From: Campanula takesimana | Lineage: Eukaryota > Streptophyta > Magnoliopsida > Asterales > Campanulaceae | DNA: 64,000 bases | Direction of reading: 5' to 3' | NCBI GenBank assembly: GCA_026119855.1 | Contig: JAOWBW010000360.1 | Location: 186,001 to 250,000, forward strand | Shown here: in pieces, positions 12,116 through 23,620 of the stretch | Position numbering within the stretch: position 1 is the first letter of the stretch | Layout: each line of letters starts with the position of its first letter | The notes under the pieces: model-generated | Databases searched by the model: none | Told to the model about the DNA's origin: nothing | Seen by the model: only the letters and a program-made list of their open reading frames with translations | Translations under genes and position numbers: made by a program

Positions 12116-14815
12116 TGCATCATTATTGCCACATAGGTTAATCTTTACCCTTACAAGTAGAATTTTAACATAAATACTTGAAGTGGTAGTCCAACTACCT
12201 TTCCTTTTGATCTTTTAATTCAAATTGTAATTTCACCAATGGTAAATCCTATTGCCAATGTACAAATTACATTCTTTGGATTTTAGGTTTTAGCCACAAA
12301 TATTTCCTTTAGGCTTGACAACATTTGTCTTCCCTTTATCTTAAATCCTTGTCCTTATTAACCTTTAGAGTTTGAGAGGGTTTCCATTTGATATTAAGAC
12401 ATAGTATTTTAAACATCAAATGTTGCTCATGAATCAATATCAAATCTGTTGTTAGTTCCAAACTAACTTGATTACCGAGCCATCTAAGGTAATTAATATG
12501 TCTCTCCATGTTCGAAACACGAGAACTTATTAATATACCTTTCAGTCATCGCATGAATGTTAGGCTCTAGTCAAACTCAAACTCTTCTTGCCTTTCTTGC
12601 TTGTAGGAACGCTTCCTGCGTGATTGCTTATCACATAAGCATTCATATGTTTTAGATACTTCTAAAGTTCCAAACACATGATAGCAAGTCGTAGGACGAT
12701 TGACATCTATAGAATCATCCACATGTTTCTAATCAATGTCTTTGTCCACCTTTAAGGCATTAGTCTTCTCAGAAATGGGATTTATTAAGAATTCATAACT
12801 TCCGATCTTGCTTTAGAACAATTCTTAAGCTCATGACTAGGTCATGGAAGTTAATCTTATTCTTCTTAAAGTTGGGTTTATCGCAGTAATTATACATGAT
12901 TATAGTTTAAGACATTCTACGAAATATGCAAATAAATATACACACATATATTTCATACCATTATCATTTAGAGACATTTAATGTATTTCATAAATACTCC
13001 CACTAAATTATACACCTTCAAATACAACTCTTGTATAATATAATTTTAAGTGGGCTAAGATCCATATTTCACTTGATCTTACGTCCGTAAGGGCAAGATG
13101 CATAAGACCAAGCTATTTAGGTAGATAACTCCTTATCAATCACATCACATGTGACTCTTGGATCCTTTATGAGATTTTAGACATCTTATGTCTAACATGT
13201 TTTAATCCCATCTTGTGCCTTAGGCCCATAACTCTTATGATAGCCTAATTAAGTCAAACCATGTTAAACATATAGGAACCACTCTTTCACTCATCATGCT
13301 CATACACTGATAGAATTAATGCGCCTCGCGATAGTTAGAGCCCGCATAAAAATACCAGGTGTACTCACATGTGTTTTAATAATGGATTGGCACTTGACTT
13401 AAGTTTTAAGAAGGTTTATTTGCTTAGAGATATGCATCATATATTTAATTATGTCCAACATAATATAATATAGTCTTTGCATAATTTATGTTAACTAATC
13501 GAATTAATTAACAGAAGCAAAATCTTGTGATTTAATTATGAAGCAACTTAATGGAGACGTAATCTAAATTATCTGTAAACATTTTACAGATTGGATATTT
13601 TATTCGCATTCCCAGAAATAAGGCGTGAGCCTGCCATTGGTCCATGCAATGAATTAATCCAAATTTTGTTTCCTTCTCTTGCAAACAGTTTGCACTTTGT
13701 ATAGGGATAAATTCTGAAACTTTTAGATTACACTAACCTTAAATTCCTTTAAGATTATGATCTCAGTGACTGTCTGGACTTATGAACTGAAATCTGTTTC
13801 AGGAAACACGGTTTCCAAAACATGCCGTCTGAAACAGATCAGAATCAGTAATGCCCAAACCAGCCGTACGGATGTTTCTGGAAGCATCCAGATTTATCCG
13901 TACAGCTCTTTCATACACGTCACATAAACTCTGAACTCTTCAGAATTGTGAAACTGTATCCGCGGAGCATCTTGAAATTGAAAACACAAACCGCACAGCC
14001 GAAACTAAGCCAAAAGGCATCCACATTTTCGTGCTAAGATCACGAAACCAAGAAACTTCTCTATACGGTCGAAACTAAGCCAAAAGGCATCCACATTCCC
14101 GTATAGATTGGATACTTGTTTCAAGACCTTTCATTGTCTCTTAATCTCACAGATTACAGCAGTTCTAAACTCTTTAGAACTCTGATTTCTGCAATTCCTT
14201 TTGAATTCTTCGGCCGAAAACTGTTTCAGGAAACACGGTTTTGAAAACCAGCCGTCTGAAAGCAATTTCCAGTTTCCAGATTCGAATTCTGTAAACAATT
14301 TATAGAATAATCTGAACACCAGAAAACAAAATCAAGTCTGAGAATTTCTAAACTAGCCGTACGGATCAGTTTGGCATCATCCAAACCATCCGTACGGATC
14401 CATTGGCAGGATCCCAGATTTCCAGGTTTTTTCAGAATTTCAGAAATTCTACCAAATCCAATATCATGTTTTTACATAATCATATTACAGAAACATGAAT
14501 TTACAGATTACGAATTTAATTAGATCTAATCAATATCATGGATAAACAATTTATTATATATATGAATTAGATCTAAGTTATCAATACACGTAATCCAATT
14601 ATTTATTGATAATCCCAACATGCAATTATTCATATAGATCAAATCAATATAATAATCACATAATCCCCATGTCATGCTCATAAACCTTTATATCTCATAT
14701 ATAAAACTCAAATCACGCATTCATCTTATTATCATGTAGATATCATATAATCAAATTAAACAATTTCGACATGATATACTAAAATAATCAACAATGAACG
14801 GGGCTCTGATACCAC

Positions 14816-16193
14816 TGTTGGGTTTTGATGCATCATGCGCAGCGGAATTAACAGATAAAATCAAACACCCAAGAGCCCGGATCCGTGCATGTTGATTAAA
14901 TTAAATACAAGATGAAAGAAACATACCCTTGAAGATCGAATCCATGAACACGGACTTTAAGGTGCTAACGCAAACACCCTCTATCAGTATCCACACATCG
15001 AACGGACTCAAGAACGCTTCTTGATTTGACTGCTAGATCCTTAGGCTTGAAAAACATGATTGAAGAACCATTCTTCAATCTCCCTTTGATTATTATGGTT
15101 TGATGATGAACAAAAATCAAACCCTAATAACCTTAGTATAATATGTGTTTTTCTCTCTCCAATAAACTCTTGTTGATTTCTAAAATCAATGCCTAAGGCT
15201 TAGTTTCCGGCTGAAGAGAACACGGAATATATACTGGGAGAAACCTAATTCCATTAGGTTAAAGGACTCCTTTCCCAGAAAGAAATCTGACAAAAACTCG
15301 TCAGCAGACAAACTATCCGTACGGCTAGTCCAAACTATCCGTACGGCTGGTTTTTCCACTTCCCAGTTTTTTCTCGTTTTTCGTGCCAAGTAAGATCCGT
15401 TCTGCGTGTGTGACCCAATAGGATTATACTATGTTGGCAACGCGTCCGAAGACCTCGTAAATCATAAGCGGACTCTAGCAAGCCATTATGACTACCCAAA
15501 TAGTATAACTTTGAAAGCCCAAAGTTACCTTATAGAATATATCATAATCCCTTTGTCACGCGATATTATATTGGACATAAGTCTTGGTCCAGGTCAACTT
15601 ATGTTATCCAATGCTTTCTCGATCCCAAGTAGATTGATATGAGCAAATAACATTGAACGCTTCAATTCATTTGGGTACGGCCGTACACTTTTATCAATCT
15701 CACTCATCGAGTGGCCAAGCAGATATCTCTCTTGAGAGAGGGACAAATCTCATCTTGACATATCATTCTTCCCTACAAGAATCCGATTATGCCAATCGTA
15801 GCCTTTATAACCACCCGGTTAGGGGTAGCGTTTGAGTACGTCAAACATAATGTTCATCATGTGGAAGACTATGATAATCTCAGGTCTAAGGATAAATGAT
15901 ATAACTATTATGAGATTTAATTATGACATTTGACCATGACATAAATCTCATAACGGGTCTATCCAGTACTTGTTCTCCAACATGTACCCACAAGTTTAAT
16001 CCGCATCATATGCGCTATAATCATCATATGATTATCCATCAAACTCATGCTAGCCCTTCATAAGTTCTAGGGACAATGATTATTATAATAAACATACAAA
16101 AGATATAATAATCGGGTTTGTTATCTCTATAACAATGAAGCTATGATATAACGCATAGGCCTTTCTCAAGGGCCTAGGGCATAATATCCAACA
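14816..16193 (-). repeat. 5' LTR of Copia 1
   Basis: A 1378-bp LTR matching 8110-9495 except for about twenty substitutions and an 8-bp deletion near 14960. CCGTACGG palindromes lie at 15317-15324 and 15339-15346. The primer site directly follows on the minus strand at 14802-14815. Confidence 0.93.
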
Positions 16194-17009
16194 CCCTATA
16201 CATTTTAGTACTCCCCGAATGTACAGAGAACTTCGAGCAATGAGCTTCTCTCAGTATCTCTCTCTTAATTTCATCATTATTTGGTACCCATACTCTCTTT
16301 TGGTATCTCAGAATTCCATCTTCGCCCATGTGAAGATCCTTTGCTTGCCCTTTTCCGATTAGAGCTTCTCTCCCCTCGTCTAGCTCTTGTGCCTCTTTAA
16401 TTCTGCCCAACAATGCAGGTTGTAACGTCAATCGAGCCAAGTATCCATTTACTTTTACTATCAAGTTCATCTCCTTGACATCCTTCCATATGCTTACCCC
16501 CTTAGAGATCAACGTTTCCAACATTCCGTGACTCTTCCTACTTAAAGCATCTGCCACCTTGTTGGCCTTCCCAGGATGATACAATATTTCACAGTCGTAG
16601 TCCTTGAGAAGTTCTAGCCACCTCCGTTGTCTCATATTCAATTCCTTCTGCGTGAAGATATACTTAAGGCTCTTGTGATCTGTAAAAATCTGACATTTCA
16701 CGCCATACAGATAATGTCTCCAAATTTTCAAAGCAAATACTACTGCTGCTAACTCCAAATCATGGGTCGGGTAATTCCTTTCATGTACTTTCAACTGCCT
16801 AGATGCATATGCTATCACCTTCTCATTTTGCATCAGTACACAGCCTAGTCCTTTCAACGACGCATCACTGTAGATAACAAAACCTTCCGTTCCTGTCGGT
16901 AGTGTTAATACTGGTGCAGATACTAATCTATTCTTCAATTCTTGGAAACTTTTCTCACACTCTTCTGACCAAACAAACTTGGCTGCCTTCTGCGTCAGCT
17001 TCGTCAATG
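16194..17009 (-). pseudogene. Gypsy RNase H and start of integrase
   Basis: An open frame of about 270 codons begins on the minus strand after the frameshift at 17025-17029. It contains the Gypsy RNase H (YSDASLKGLGCVLMQ, then YPTHDLELAAVVFALKIWR, then TDHKSLKYIF). Next come the connecting ADALSRK motif and the N-terminal integrase region with a zinc-finger His (SVHSGSTKMYR). It stops where Copia 1 has inserted and continues at 8109. The RNase H acidic residues Asp, Glu and Asp are visible. Confidence 0.92.
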
Positions 17010-17704
17010 GTCCTAATAACTTCGAAAAATCCCTCTACGAACCTTCTATAGTAACCAGCTAAACCCAAGAAACTTCTTATTTCGGTTACTGTAGTCGGTC
17101 TTTCCCAATCCATTATTGCCTCTACCTTCGTCGGGTCCACAGAAATTCCCTCTTTCGACACAACGTGTCCCAAAAATGCTATTTTCTCCAACCAGAATTC
17201 ACATTTCTTAAACTTTGCGTATAATTTCTGTCTCCTCAAAATTTCTAACACTATCCTCAAATGTTCAGCATGTTCTTCCTTTGTCTTCGAGTACACCAAA
17301 ATATCATCAATGAATACTATAACACATTTATCTAAGTACTCCTGAAATATCCTATTCATCAACTCCATGAATGCAGCTGGTGCGTTAGTTAATCCGAATG
17401 GCATCACGACAAACTCATAATGCCCATACCTTGTCCTAAACGCTGTCTTCGCCACATCTACATCCTTGACCCTCAGCTGATGATATCCAGATCTAAGATC
17501 AATCTTTGAAAAATAACAGGCTCCTCTCAATTGATCAAACAAATCATCAATTCTCGGCAGTGGGTATTGGTTCCTAACCGTCACCTTATTGAACTCTCTA
17601 TAGTCAATACATAGTCTCATAGATCCATCTTTCTTCTTCACAAATAGTACCGGTGCACCCCATGGTGATACACTCGGTCTAATCAACCCCTTGTCTAACA
17701 GTTC
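17010..17704 (-). pseudogene. Gypsy reverse transcriptase
   Basis: This is the polymerase domain that copies element RNA to DNA. Visible motifs in order are APVLFVKKKDGSMRLCIDYR, YPLPRIDDLF, FSKIDLRSGYHQ, FGLTNAPAAFMELMN and the catalytic FIDDILVYSK, then FLGHVVSKEGI and the thumb motif SFLGLAGYYRRFVEGF. A one-base change in the A-run at 17025-17029 (plus strand) shifts the frame just before the RNase H. A TAA at 17705-17707 separates it from the upstream protease frame. Confidence 0.94.
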
Positions 17705-18802
17705 TTACAACTGTTCCTTTAGTTCTTTCAACTCCGTTGGAGCCATCTTGTACGGTGCTCTCGAAATAGGCGTGGTTTCTGGTGCTAAATCGATGGAGAA
17801 CTCTACTTCCCTTACTGGTGGTATACCAGGCAAATCTTCAGGAAATACATCTTGAAATCCATTCACTACTTCAAGTGACTCTAAGGTTACTCCCTTCTCT
17901 TCTGTTTCACCTATGTATGCCAGGAATCCTACACATCCCTTCCTCAACATTTTACGGGCCTTCATCACCGAGATTAAGCCTACCCTTTTCCTCGGCCTTG
18001 AACCCACGAATCTGTATTCTCTAGCTTTTTCTCCTAGGAACGTCACTATTTTCTCTTGACAGTTCACGTTAGCTTGATGTAGAGCCAACCAATCCATTCC
18101 TAGTATTACGTCGAATTCTGACATATCCAGTTCGATGAGATCGATCTTTACATTCGTATCTCCGATTCCTAAGGTGCAATTTATATAAGAGGTAGTGATG
18201 GGGATAGCGTCTTTAGTAGGTGTATCTATCACTAATGGCATAAGTAACGTTTCTGGGTGCAGTTTTAACTTCCTTGCTACATCATTACTAACTACTGAAT
18301 GAGTAGCACCAGTATCAACTAATACATAAATATCACGAGAATTTAACTGCATTGTACCTGCCACAAGATCTGCATTTACCCTAGCTGCTTTTGCGGTCAT
18401 GGTGTACATTCTACCACGGCCTCCATCGTTTCCTCCTCCGTTGTCCTTAGTTCCTGCAGCTGGTTCGTCTTTCTTAGGTTCTGGGCACTTCCACTTCGGG
18501 TGTCCCATTTTCTTACAGTTATAGCACCGCCACTCCTTGTAGAAACAAATCTCTGTCTTGTGAGCTCCATCACAGATGGTACACTTATCATTACTTGTGA
18601 AACCTTGGTTCCTGCCCTTATTCCACTCACGTCTGTTGTCATTGGAGTTCCGACCATTTCCGCTATGGCTGTTGTTGGAGTGCTTATTTCTATGACTGCC
18701 CTTATCGCGACCGTCGTCCATCGCTTTCCTCTTATTGTTATTGTGGTCTTTACTGCCCTTGTTTCCTTCTGCCTTTTCAGCCACTGTTTTTCCTTTCTCC
18801 TC
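17705..18802 (-). pseudogene. Gypsy gag zinc knuckle and protease
   Basis: A frame of about 360 codons contains the nucleocapsid zinc knuckle CYNCKKMGHPKWKC (CX2CX4HX4C, 18485-18526) and a preceding second Cys-rich segment (CTICDGAHKTEIC). The aspartic protease follows, with active site VDTGATHS (about 18305-18316), then ILGMDWL. The frame runs on to the linker before the reverse transcriptase. A TGA at 18803-18805 separates it from the capsid part and a TAA at 17705-17707 ends it. Confidence 0.93.
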
Positions 18803-19519
18803 TCATTGGTTACGATAATTATCCGACTCCCTATCCACTATCTTAGCCCTGTCCAGCACCGCCGAATACGTAGTCAGAGCTAACGGTGTGATTCTGTACC
18901 TGATTCTATCACTCAATCCTGCTTCAAATTTCCTTGCTTTCTGTTCTTCAGTATCGAAGAACCTTGGTGAAAACTCTAGCAGATCGGTGAACTTCTCACC
19001 ATACTCAGCTACTGTCAGGTTCCCTTGCACTAGAGTCAGGAATTCCGCCACTTTAGCGTTCCTTGTGCTCGCAGAATAATATTTCTCGTTAAAGATAGCC
19101 TTAAACATGGTCCATGTAAGTGCAGCGTCACCACGAGCCACAGCAGCTCGCTTTTCTGCCTCCCACCACGACTAAGCCTTCCCTTTCAGCATGAATGTCG
19201 CAAATACCACTTTCTGCTCCTCAGTGCATTTCATTGTCTCGAATATGCGTTTTGTACTCTTAACCCAATCCTCGGGCTTCTCCTTATCTGTGTCCGAGAA
19301 CGAATCTGGATTCCTCCTTTGGAATAACTCAAGCGGGTCACGAAACGGAGCTTGTGGTGGTGGTTGAGCAAGTCCAGCCACAGTCTGACCTATTCCAGCC
19401 ACAGTCTGTGATAGCGTCTGTAAGAGATTCACTAGTGCCGGGTCCAACTGCCCGCCTGCATTACCGTTGTTGTTGTCACTGCCCTCGCCGTTTCTGTTGT
19501 TTCCACTTCTGGTATTCAT
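18803..19519 (-). pseudogene. Gypsy gag, capsid part
   Basis: Gag probably starts at the ATG at 19517-19519 (MNTRSGNNRN), the usual opening of Tekay-like gag. It includes a Gln/Pro-rich N-terminus and the capsid region (DPLELFQRRNPDSF, then ALTWTMFKAIFNEKYY, then LTVAEYGEKF, and RKFEAGLSDRIR). A TAG at 19172-19174 splits it in two, and a TGA at 18803-18805 cuts it off from the zinc knuckle. Both could come from Gln or Arg codons by one C-to-T change. Confidence 0.9.
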
Positions 19520-19576
19520 CTGCAAATTTTTCCTTTTCACTTTAGAACAAGTCCGTGCCCTAGGAATGTTCGTCAC

Positions 19577-20109
19577 TACAATTTATGTGTGGTGTTCGTG
19601 TTACAATTAACATTACTATTCTTTCACTAATGATTCACTTGTTAGTTTCATCTTGTTCGTAGGTCCTTTGTACTTAGACCATTATTCTGTTCTGGTTAGT
19701 CTACTTAACCTTTATTCTCCGGTTCCGGAGTTATTATACTTCATAATTAACAACTGTTTTACTTTGTTGTTTATTACCACTTCATTTCACTAGTCTTATT
19801 ACTTAACTAGCTTTAACTTACTCCAATGGTCGTCTTACTTCGTACCATGGTTACGGAGATTATTTCAAATCAATCCGACGTTTTCCCTTGTCTTTTCTTG
19901 ACAAGTTGACTTTTAGTCTAAACAATAATAGTCAATCCATAATTCTGGTATTTAAATTAAATAACTAACTTTATTCAACTAAGGTGTGAGATTAAACATC
20001 TCAAAATACACCCAAAATTCAACTTAACATAAGCAAAAAGTCTAATTGAATTACCCCACTAAGCATAAAAAAAAAATCTATTCCAACAACTATTAGGTAA
20101 CTAATTTCA
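19577..20109. other. Spacer between gag and the upstream coiled-coil ORF
   Basis: An AT-rich leader section of the Gypsy element with no reading frame of note. It separates the gag start from the accessory ORF at 20110-20562. Confidence 0.5.
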
Positions 20110-20562
20110 TCAAATTCCACATTGTGCGTGCTCTGCTTTGAGTTGGTCATACTTCTCTTGTAACTCTATTTTCTCCGCCCATATCTGATAGCTTGAAACC
20201 CTAAGCTTTTCCTCATACACTTCTTGCTCAGCTATCTTCTTCTTCAGTTCATTACTATGCTCTATCTCATCTAGCAGTTGTACACTGATCCGGTTCCACT
20301 CGCGATTAGCCCTAATCACATGGCTTTCTAAGCTTCTGACTTTATCCATTTGTACTACCAATTTTCCCTCTACATACATTATGTCCTCATCACGTCCCTT
20401 GATGACATTCTGCAGGCTTCCGACTCCTAGAGTCTCCTTCTTAAGCTCTCTTTTAGTCTTGTGTAGCTCCTTAGTTAACTGCTTAATGATGTTCTCCTTG
20501 GCTTCTATGTCTTCCTTTAGGGTAGCACTGTACCTTACAGATTTCATTGGTCTCCTCGGCAT
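20110..20562 (-). CDS. Coiled-coil accessory ORF in the Gypsy leader
   Basis: An intact 150-codon frame starts at ATG 20560-20562 (MPRRPMKSV). It lies on the same strand as gag-pol, between the 5' LTR and gag. The open frame extends further upstream to 20697, but that part is not typical coding sequence. The protein is very rich in Lys and Glu with heptad-like hydrophobic spacing (KEDIEAKENIIKQLTKELHK, and KVRSLESH), so a long coiled coil is likely. I see no signal peptide, membrane segment or enzyme motif. It has no stop or frameshift, although gag-pol has five lesions. Extra ORFs before gag are known in some Gypsy lineages; the function here is unknown to me. Confidence 0.6.
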   Translation of the reverse strand: MPRRPMKSVRYSATLKEDIEAKENIIKQLTKELHKTKRELKKETLGVGSLQNVIKGRDEDIMYVEGKLVVQMDKVRSLESHVIRANREWNRISVQLLDEIEHSNELKKKIAEQEVYEEKLRVSSYQIWAEKIELQEKYDQLKAEHAQCGI

Positions 20563-20826
20563 GATCCTACACATACCAACAATAAACTTAATTAGTACAT
20601 AATCCCAAGATTTCATTATATCATATTTGTAGAATATAGATAGACATGAAATGAAGAGGTTTCTACTTCCCCAAGTGTATTCATACTTTACGTACACCCC
20701 TATTGTTATTCCTAGAGATAGATTTTATCACTTGAACTTCCTCAAGTAAGATCTTATTCAAGTCAAGTACTAAGTTCTCCCATTAGTCTTAACTTTCAGT
20801 TTTCTCCCATAAGACCTAAAGCCATT

Positions 20827-20838
20827 GCTCTGATACCA
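20827..20838 (-). other. Primer binding site, initiator tRNA-Met (Gypsy)
   Basis: On the minus strand the sequence TGGTATCAGAGC follows the end of the 5' LTR after a two-base gap. It is complementary to the 3' end of plant initiator tRNA-Met, the usual primer for this lineage. Confidence 0.9.
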
Positions 20839-20840
20839 AC

Positions 20841-23382
20841 TGTAACACCCCGAATTTTTTTACTGTATCTGAGCATTTAATGGCATTAAATAACAATAAT
20901 TAATACCTCAATTTAGGGTTCACAACTGACCCTTTATTACATCATCAATTTAAAATAAATTCGGAAGCGTAACTTAAAAACTTGTCTTGGCAGGTAAACA
21001 ACCCTAGCCATCAATGTACTTTAACTTACACCAATTAAATAAGATTCTTAAAATAACTAAATAAGAATTCTTCAATCTGCCGTTCTTCCTACGGCTGCTC
21101 TCCTTCTCTTGCCCTTCTACTTAAATCCTGAAATAAAATTATAGAGAAGGGATGAGCGAACGAATGCTCAGTAATTTCATACGTGGCCTCTCCGGTTACT
21201 AAGGAGAGACGACCAGAACAAATACTATGAATAACTTTTACGAGGATAGGTTCAGTTACTTTTGATTCAAGACTGCAGAACAATACAGTCGTATTACTTT
21301 TAAGATTTTACTTTCAAAGGGTTATGGCACTACAATCCAAAGGGATTCATTCAAGTTCCGTCAATTCCAAAGTAACGTACATTATAACCTCAATGCCAGA
21401 GGTACAATTTTGTACACCTAGCTTTTTCCAAGCCATTAGTGTAGGTCGTAACATATATGGTATCCACACATATATGCTCGGGGTCTAGAATTATCCTTGT
21501 AATCAGACAATTCCTGAGAGAGGGCATGTGATCACTCATGCAATCCCTAGTTTAAGGACGAGTCTTTTCTAACTGGACTGTCCCGTCAATGTCTTTTCTA
21601 ACTGGACATTGGCCACTCTGACAAGTAAGTGATTAACTTACAAGTTAGAATGAGAACATACTAAGGTACAAGTATGTGATAACAAGTTTCAATCTTCGAT
21701 ACTTAGTAGATCAATGAGGACATCACTAAGTAAGGATTCTTCCAAAAGAACGTTCAATAACGCGGAGTTTATTCAAATACTATCATGCCATACTGATATT
21801 CTAACTTGTAGAAAGAATATAGAATTCCAATAAACGGGAGTTCAAATAACAGTAAGGAACGTAATCCCTTACCTGAATTGCTTTTCCTTGCAATCTCCTC
21901 TCTGTGCAAATCTACAAGGCACCGAGTAATTTACTTTAGTACTCTCTTATAATGTTAACTAATTCTATTTAGTTAACTGAGAGATGCGTTTTTACTTCTT
22001 TACTTCGTTACTCTTGGATTTGCGAGTCAGTCATTTAACTTTAATATAATTGTAATTAAGTCCTCTAACTTTGGTTTAATTACAATTTGGTCCCTCAACT
22101 TTAGATTAATTGTAAATTGGTCCTTCAACTTTGGGTTAATTGCAAATTAGTCATTCAACTTTGGATTAATTGTAAATTGGTCCTTTAACTTTGGGTTAAT
22201 TGCAAATTGGTCCTTTAACTTTGATTTTGTTCATAAAGGTCCCCCAAGTTTCTTTTTAACCACTTAGACCCCTCTAACTTCAAAGGTTTCCTTTTTATTT
22301 CTTCTAACTTTAACCTTTTTCAGTTTAATCCTTTTTCGTTAGGAAACTAACTGAATTCTTTTAATCTTCCTTCTTCTCGTTAACTTTCTAACTTTCAAGG
22401 TCTTCCAAGTACTTATTCTATTTTCTCAAGTTAGTTTTCTAACTTTTCAACAACTTTCTTGAATATTTTTGTTTTCTTTTCCTTATGAATCTAACGAAAA
22501 TATTATCTTCTCCGTCCCAATTCTTAACATTTTTAATCAAGAATTAACACCCAATCTCATGACCATTGCCGAATGCTATATCTTCAAAATTCGTTGATTT
22601 GGTTTATCTTTCTAGTTCTTTAAACTTTTCTAAATTTCCAAACATCAATTTTTTATACCCAACTCAATAACAAAAATCATCAAAATCAACAAATGAGTCC
22701 CTCGTGGTTTTATGGCCATTCGGCCGAACCCCATTATAGGGAGAACCCCATATTTTCTTCTTTTTGTTAAACCTAATTCAACCTCAATGATTTATTTGTT
22801 CAATCCCCAAGCATTGCATAGCATTAATCCATTCAAATCATGGTTATATAATCAAGCTTAAAAATAAACTAACATGAAGATCAACATCTTACCATAGCAT
22901 TTAGATCAAATAAATCAACCTTTTAAGATTTTGTCATTAAATCACTAGCATGCAAAACCCTAATATTTATATTCTTAAATCATGCATAGTTTAAGTTCTA
23001 ATAACCCGAATTCATTGACATAAATTTTAAAAGATGGGGTTTGACCTTACCTTGAGAATGATCGGATTAATCTTCAACGAACAAGTCGAAATCTCTCCTC
23101 CCTCCTCTCTCTGACTTTCGGCCGGCGGCTTGGGTTAGGTTTAGGGTTTTTTGTGTTTTGTTCTTTTTGATAATTAAGAAGTGAAAACCTAAAATTTCAC
23201 TAAACATGGTATTTATACTCTTGGGTAATAGTTTGGGTTGGGTCTAATTAACTAAGTTCGGGCCAACCCAATTTTTCGGCCCACTCCTAGTTAATCTATT
23301 AATTCTAATTTTTATTTAATTAAATTAATGTACCCAATTTAAAGTAATTAAATAAAAAAAAAAAAAAATTGCGGTTATTACA
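20841..23382 (-). repeat. 5' LTR of the Tekay-like Gypsy element
   Basis: A 2542-bp LTR matching 4317-6857. It has about seven units of the 30-bp repeat at 22027-22225, against six in the partner, and lacks a 24-bp segment present near 5490. It ends at 23382 with the CCAAC target copy following. Confidence 0.93.
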
Positions 23383-23558
23383 CCAACCCCGACATTTACA
23401 CCGCCGCCGACCGTGAATGCGGCTTCATTGGCGGCAATTATTCCGAGGAGGAATGCTAGAAAGGATATGAGGCTTGGATTTGCGGTCCATTTTTGAAGAT
23501 TAAAAGTGTTAATTTGGGGATTTCTTGTACTAATGTTGTGCAAATGAGGTAGCGGCAT
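23383..23558 (-). pseudogene. LRR protein, 5' piece with start codon (first of three)
   Basis: The start of the LRR gene has ATG at 23556-23558. The first 50 or so residues hold a hydrophobic run (SLISFLAFLLGIIAANEAA) that looks like a signal peptide or anchor after a polar N-terminal extension. A Gly/Val-rich stretch (FTVGGGVNVGVG) follows. It is cut by the Gypsy insertion at 23382, and the frame continues exactly at 4316 when one CCAAC copy is removed. The start is supported by a TATA box and a G-box a short distance upstream. This piece alone carries no lesion. Confidence 0.8.
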
Positions 23559-23620
23559 TGATGGAGGGGGAGATGGGTGTGGGTCTTGATTTTGAACGTG
23601 GATTTTAGTGGACTTGGAAC

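Larger units (their letters stand above)
9496..14815 (-). other. Decayed interior of Copia 1
   Basis: AT-rich internal region without long ORFs. Two stretches still show homology to the Copia polyprotein at 38401-42359. At 11831-12115 (minus) the pattern VGTCEVSLSNKFIFVFN...LSRNII matches the protease-to-integrase spacer of that element. At 9547-9750 (minus) KHILRRFYLTREIV matches its RNase H end. Five further palindromes or near copies of CCGTACGG occur in the leader and interior (11465, 13864, 14357, 14390, and a mutated one near 13907). The order of remnants is that of a normal Copia element, so this is a decayed copy and not an unrelated filler. Confidence 0.8.
8110..16193 (-). mobile_element. 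Nested non-autonomous Ty1/Copia element (Copia 1)
   Basis: The element is inserted in the Gypsy integrase with a perfect target duplication CCCTA (8105-8109 and 16194-16198). On the minus strand the 5' LTR is 14816-16193 and the 3' LTR is 8110-9495. The initiator tRNA-Met primer site is at 14802-14815 (GTGGTATCAGAGC). The polypurine tract next to the 3' LTR reads GTGGGAGAT, a common Copia form. The two LTRs differ at only about twenty positions plus one 8-bp indel, yet the 5.3-kb interior has no usable reading frame. This copy must have been mobilised by another element's proteins. Its leader resembles that of the Copia element at 35437-43863, so both belong to one clade. Confidence 0.93.
4317..23382 (-). 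mobile_element. Ty3/Gypsy chromovirus (Tekay/Del-like), nearly full length
   Basis: A minus-strand LTR retrotransposon flanked by a perfect 5-bp target duplication CCAAC (4312-4316 and 23383-23387). The 3' LTR is 4317-6857 and the 5' LTR is 20841-23382. The initiator tRNA-Met primer site lies next to the 5' LTR (TGGTATCAGAGC, minus strand, 20827-20838). A purine-rich tract (AAAAGGGGGTAAGAA) lies next to the 3' LTR. Protein order is gag, protease, reverse transcriptase, RNase H, integrase and chromodomain, which is the Gypsy order. It is broken by four stop codons, one frameshift and a nested Copia element at 8110-16193. By eye the two LTRs differ at roughly 1-2 percent of positions plus a few indels, so insertion was fairly recent. 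Clade placement is by resemblance only. Confidence 0.93.
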
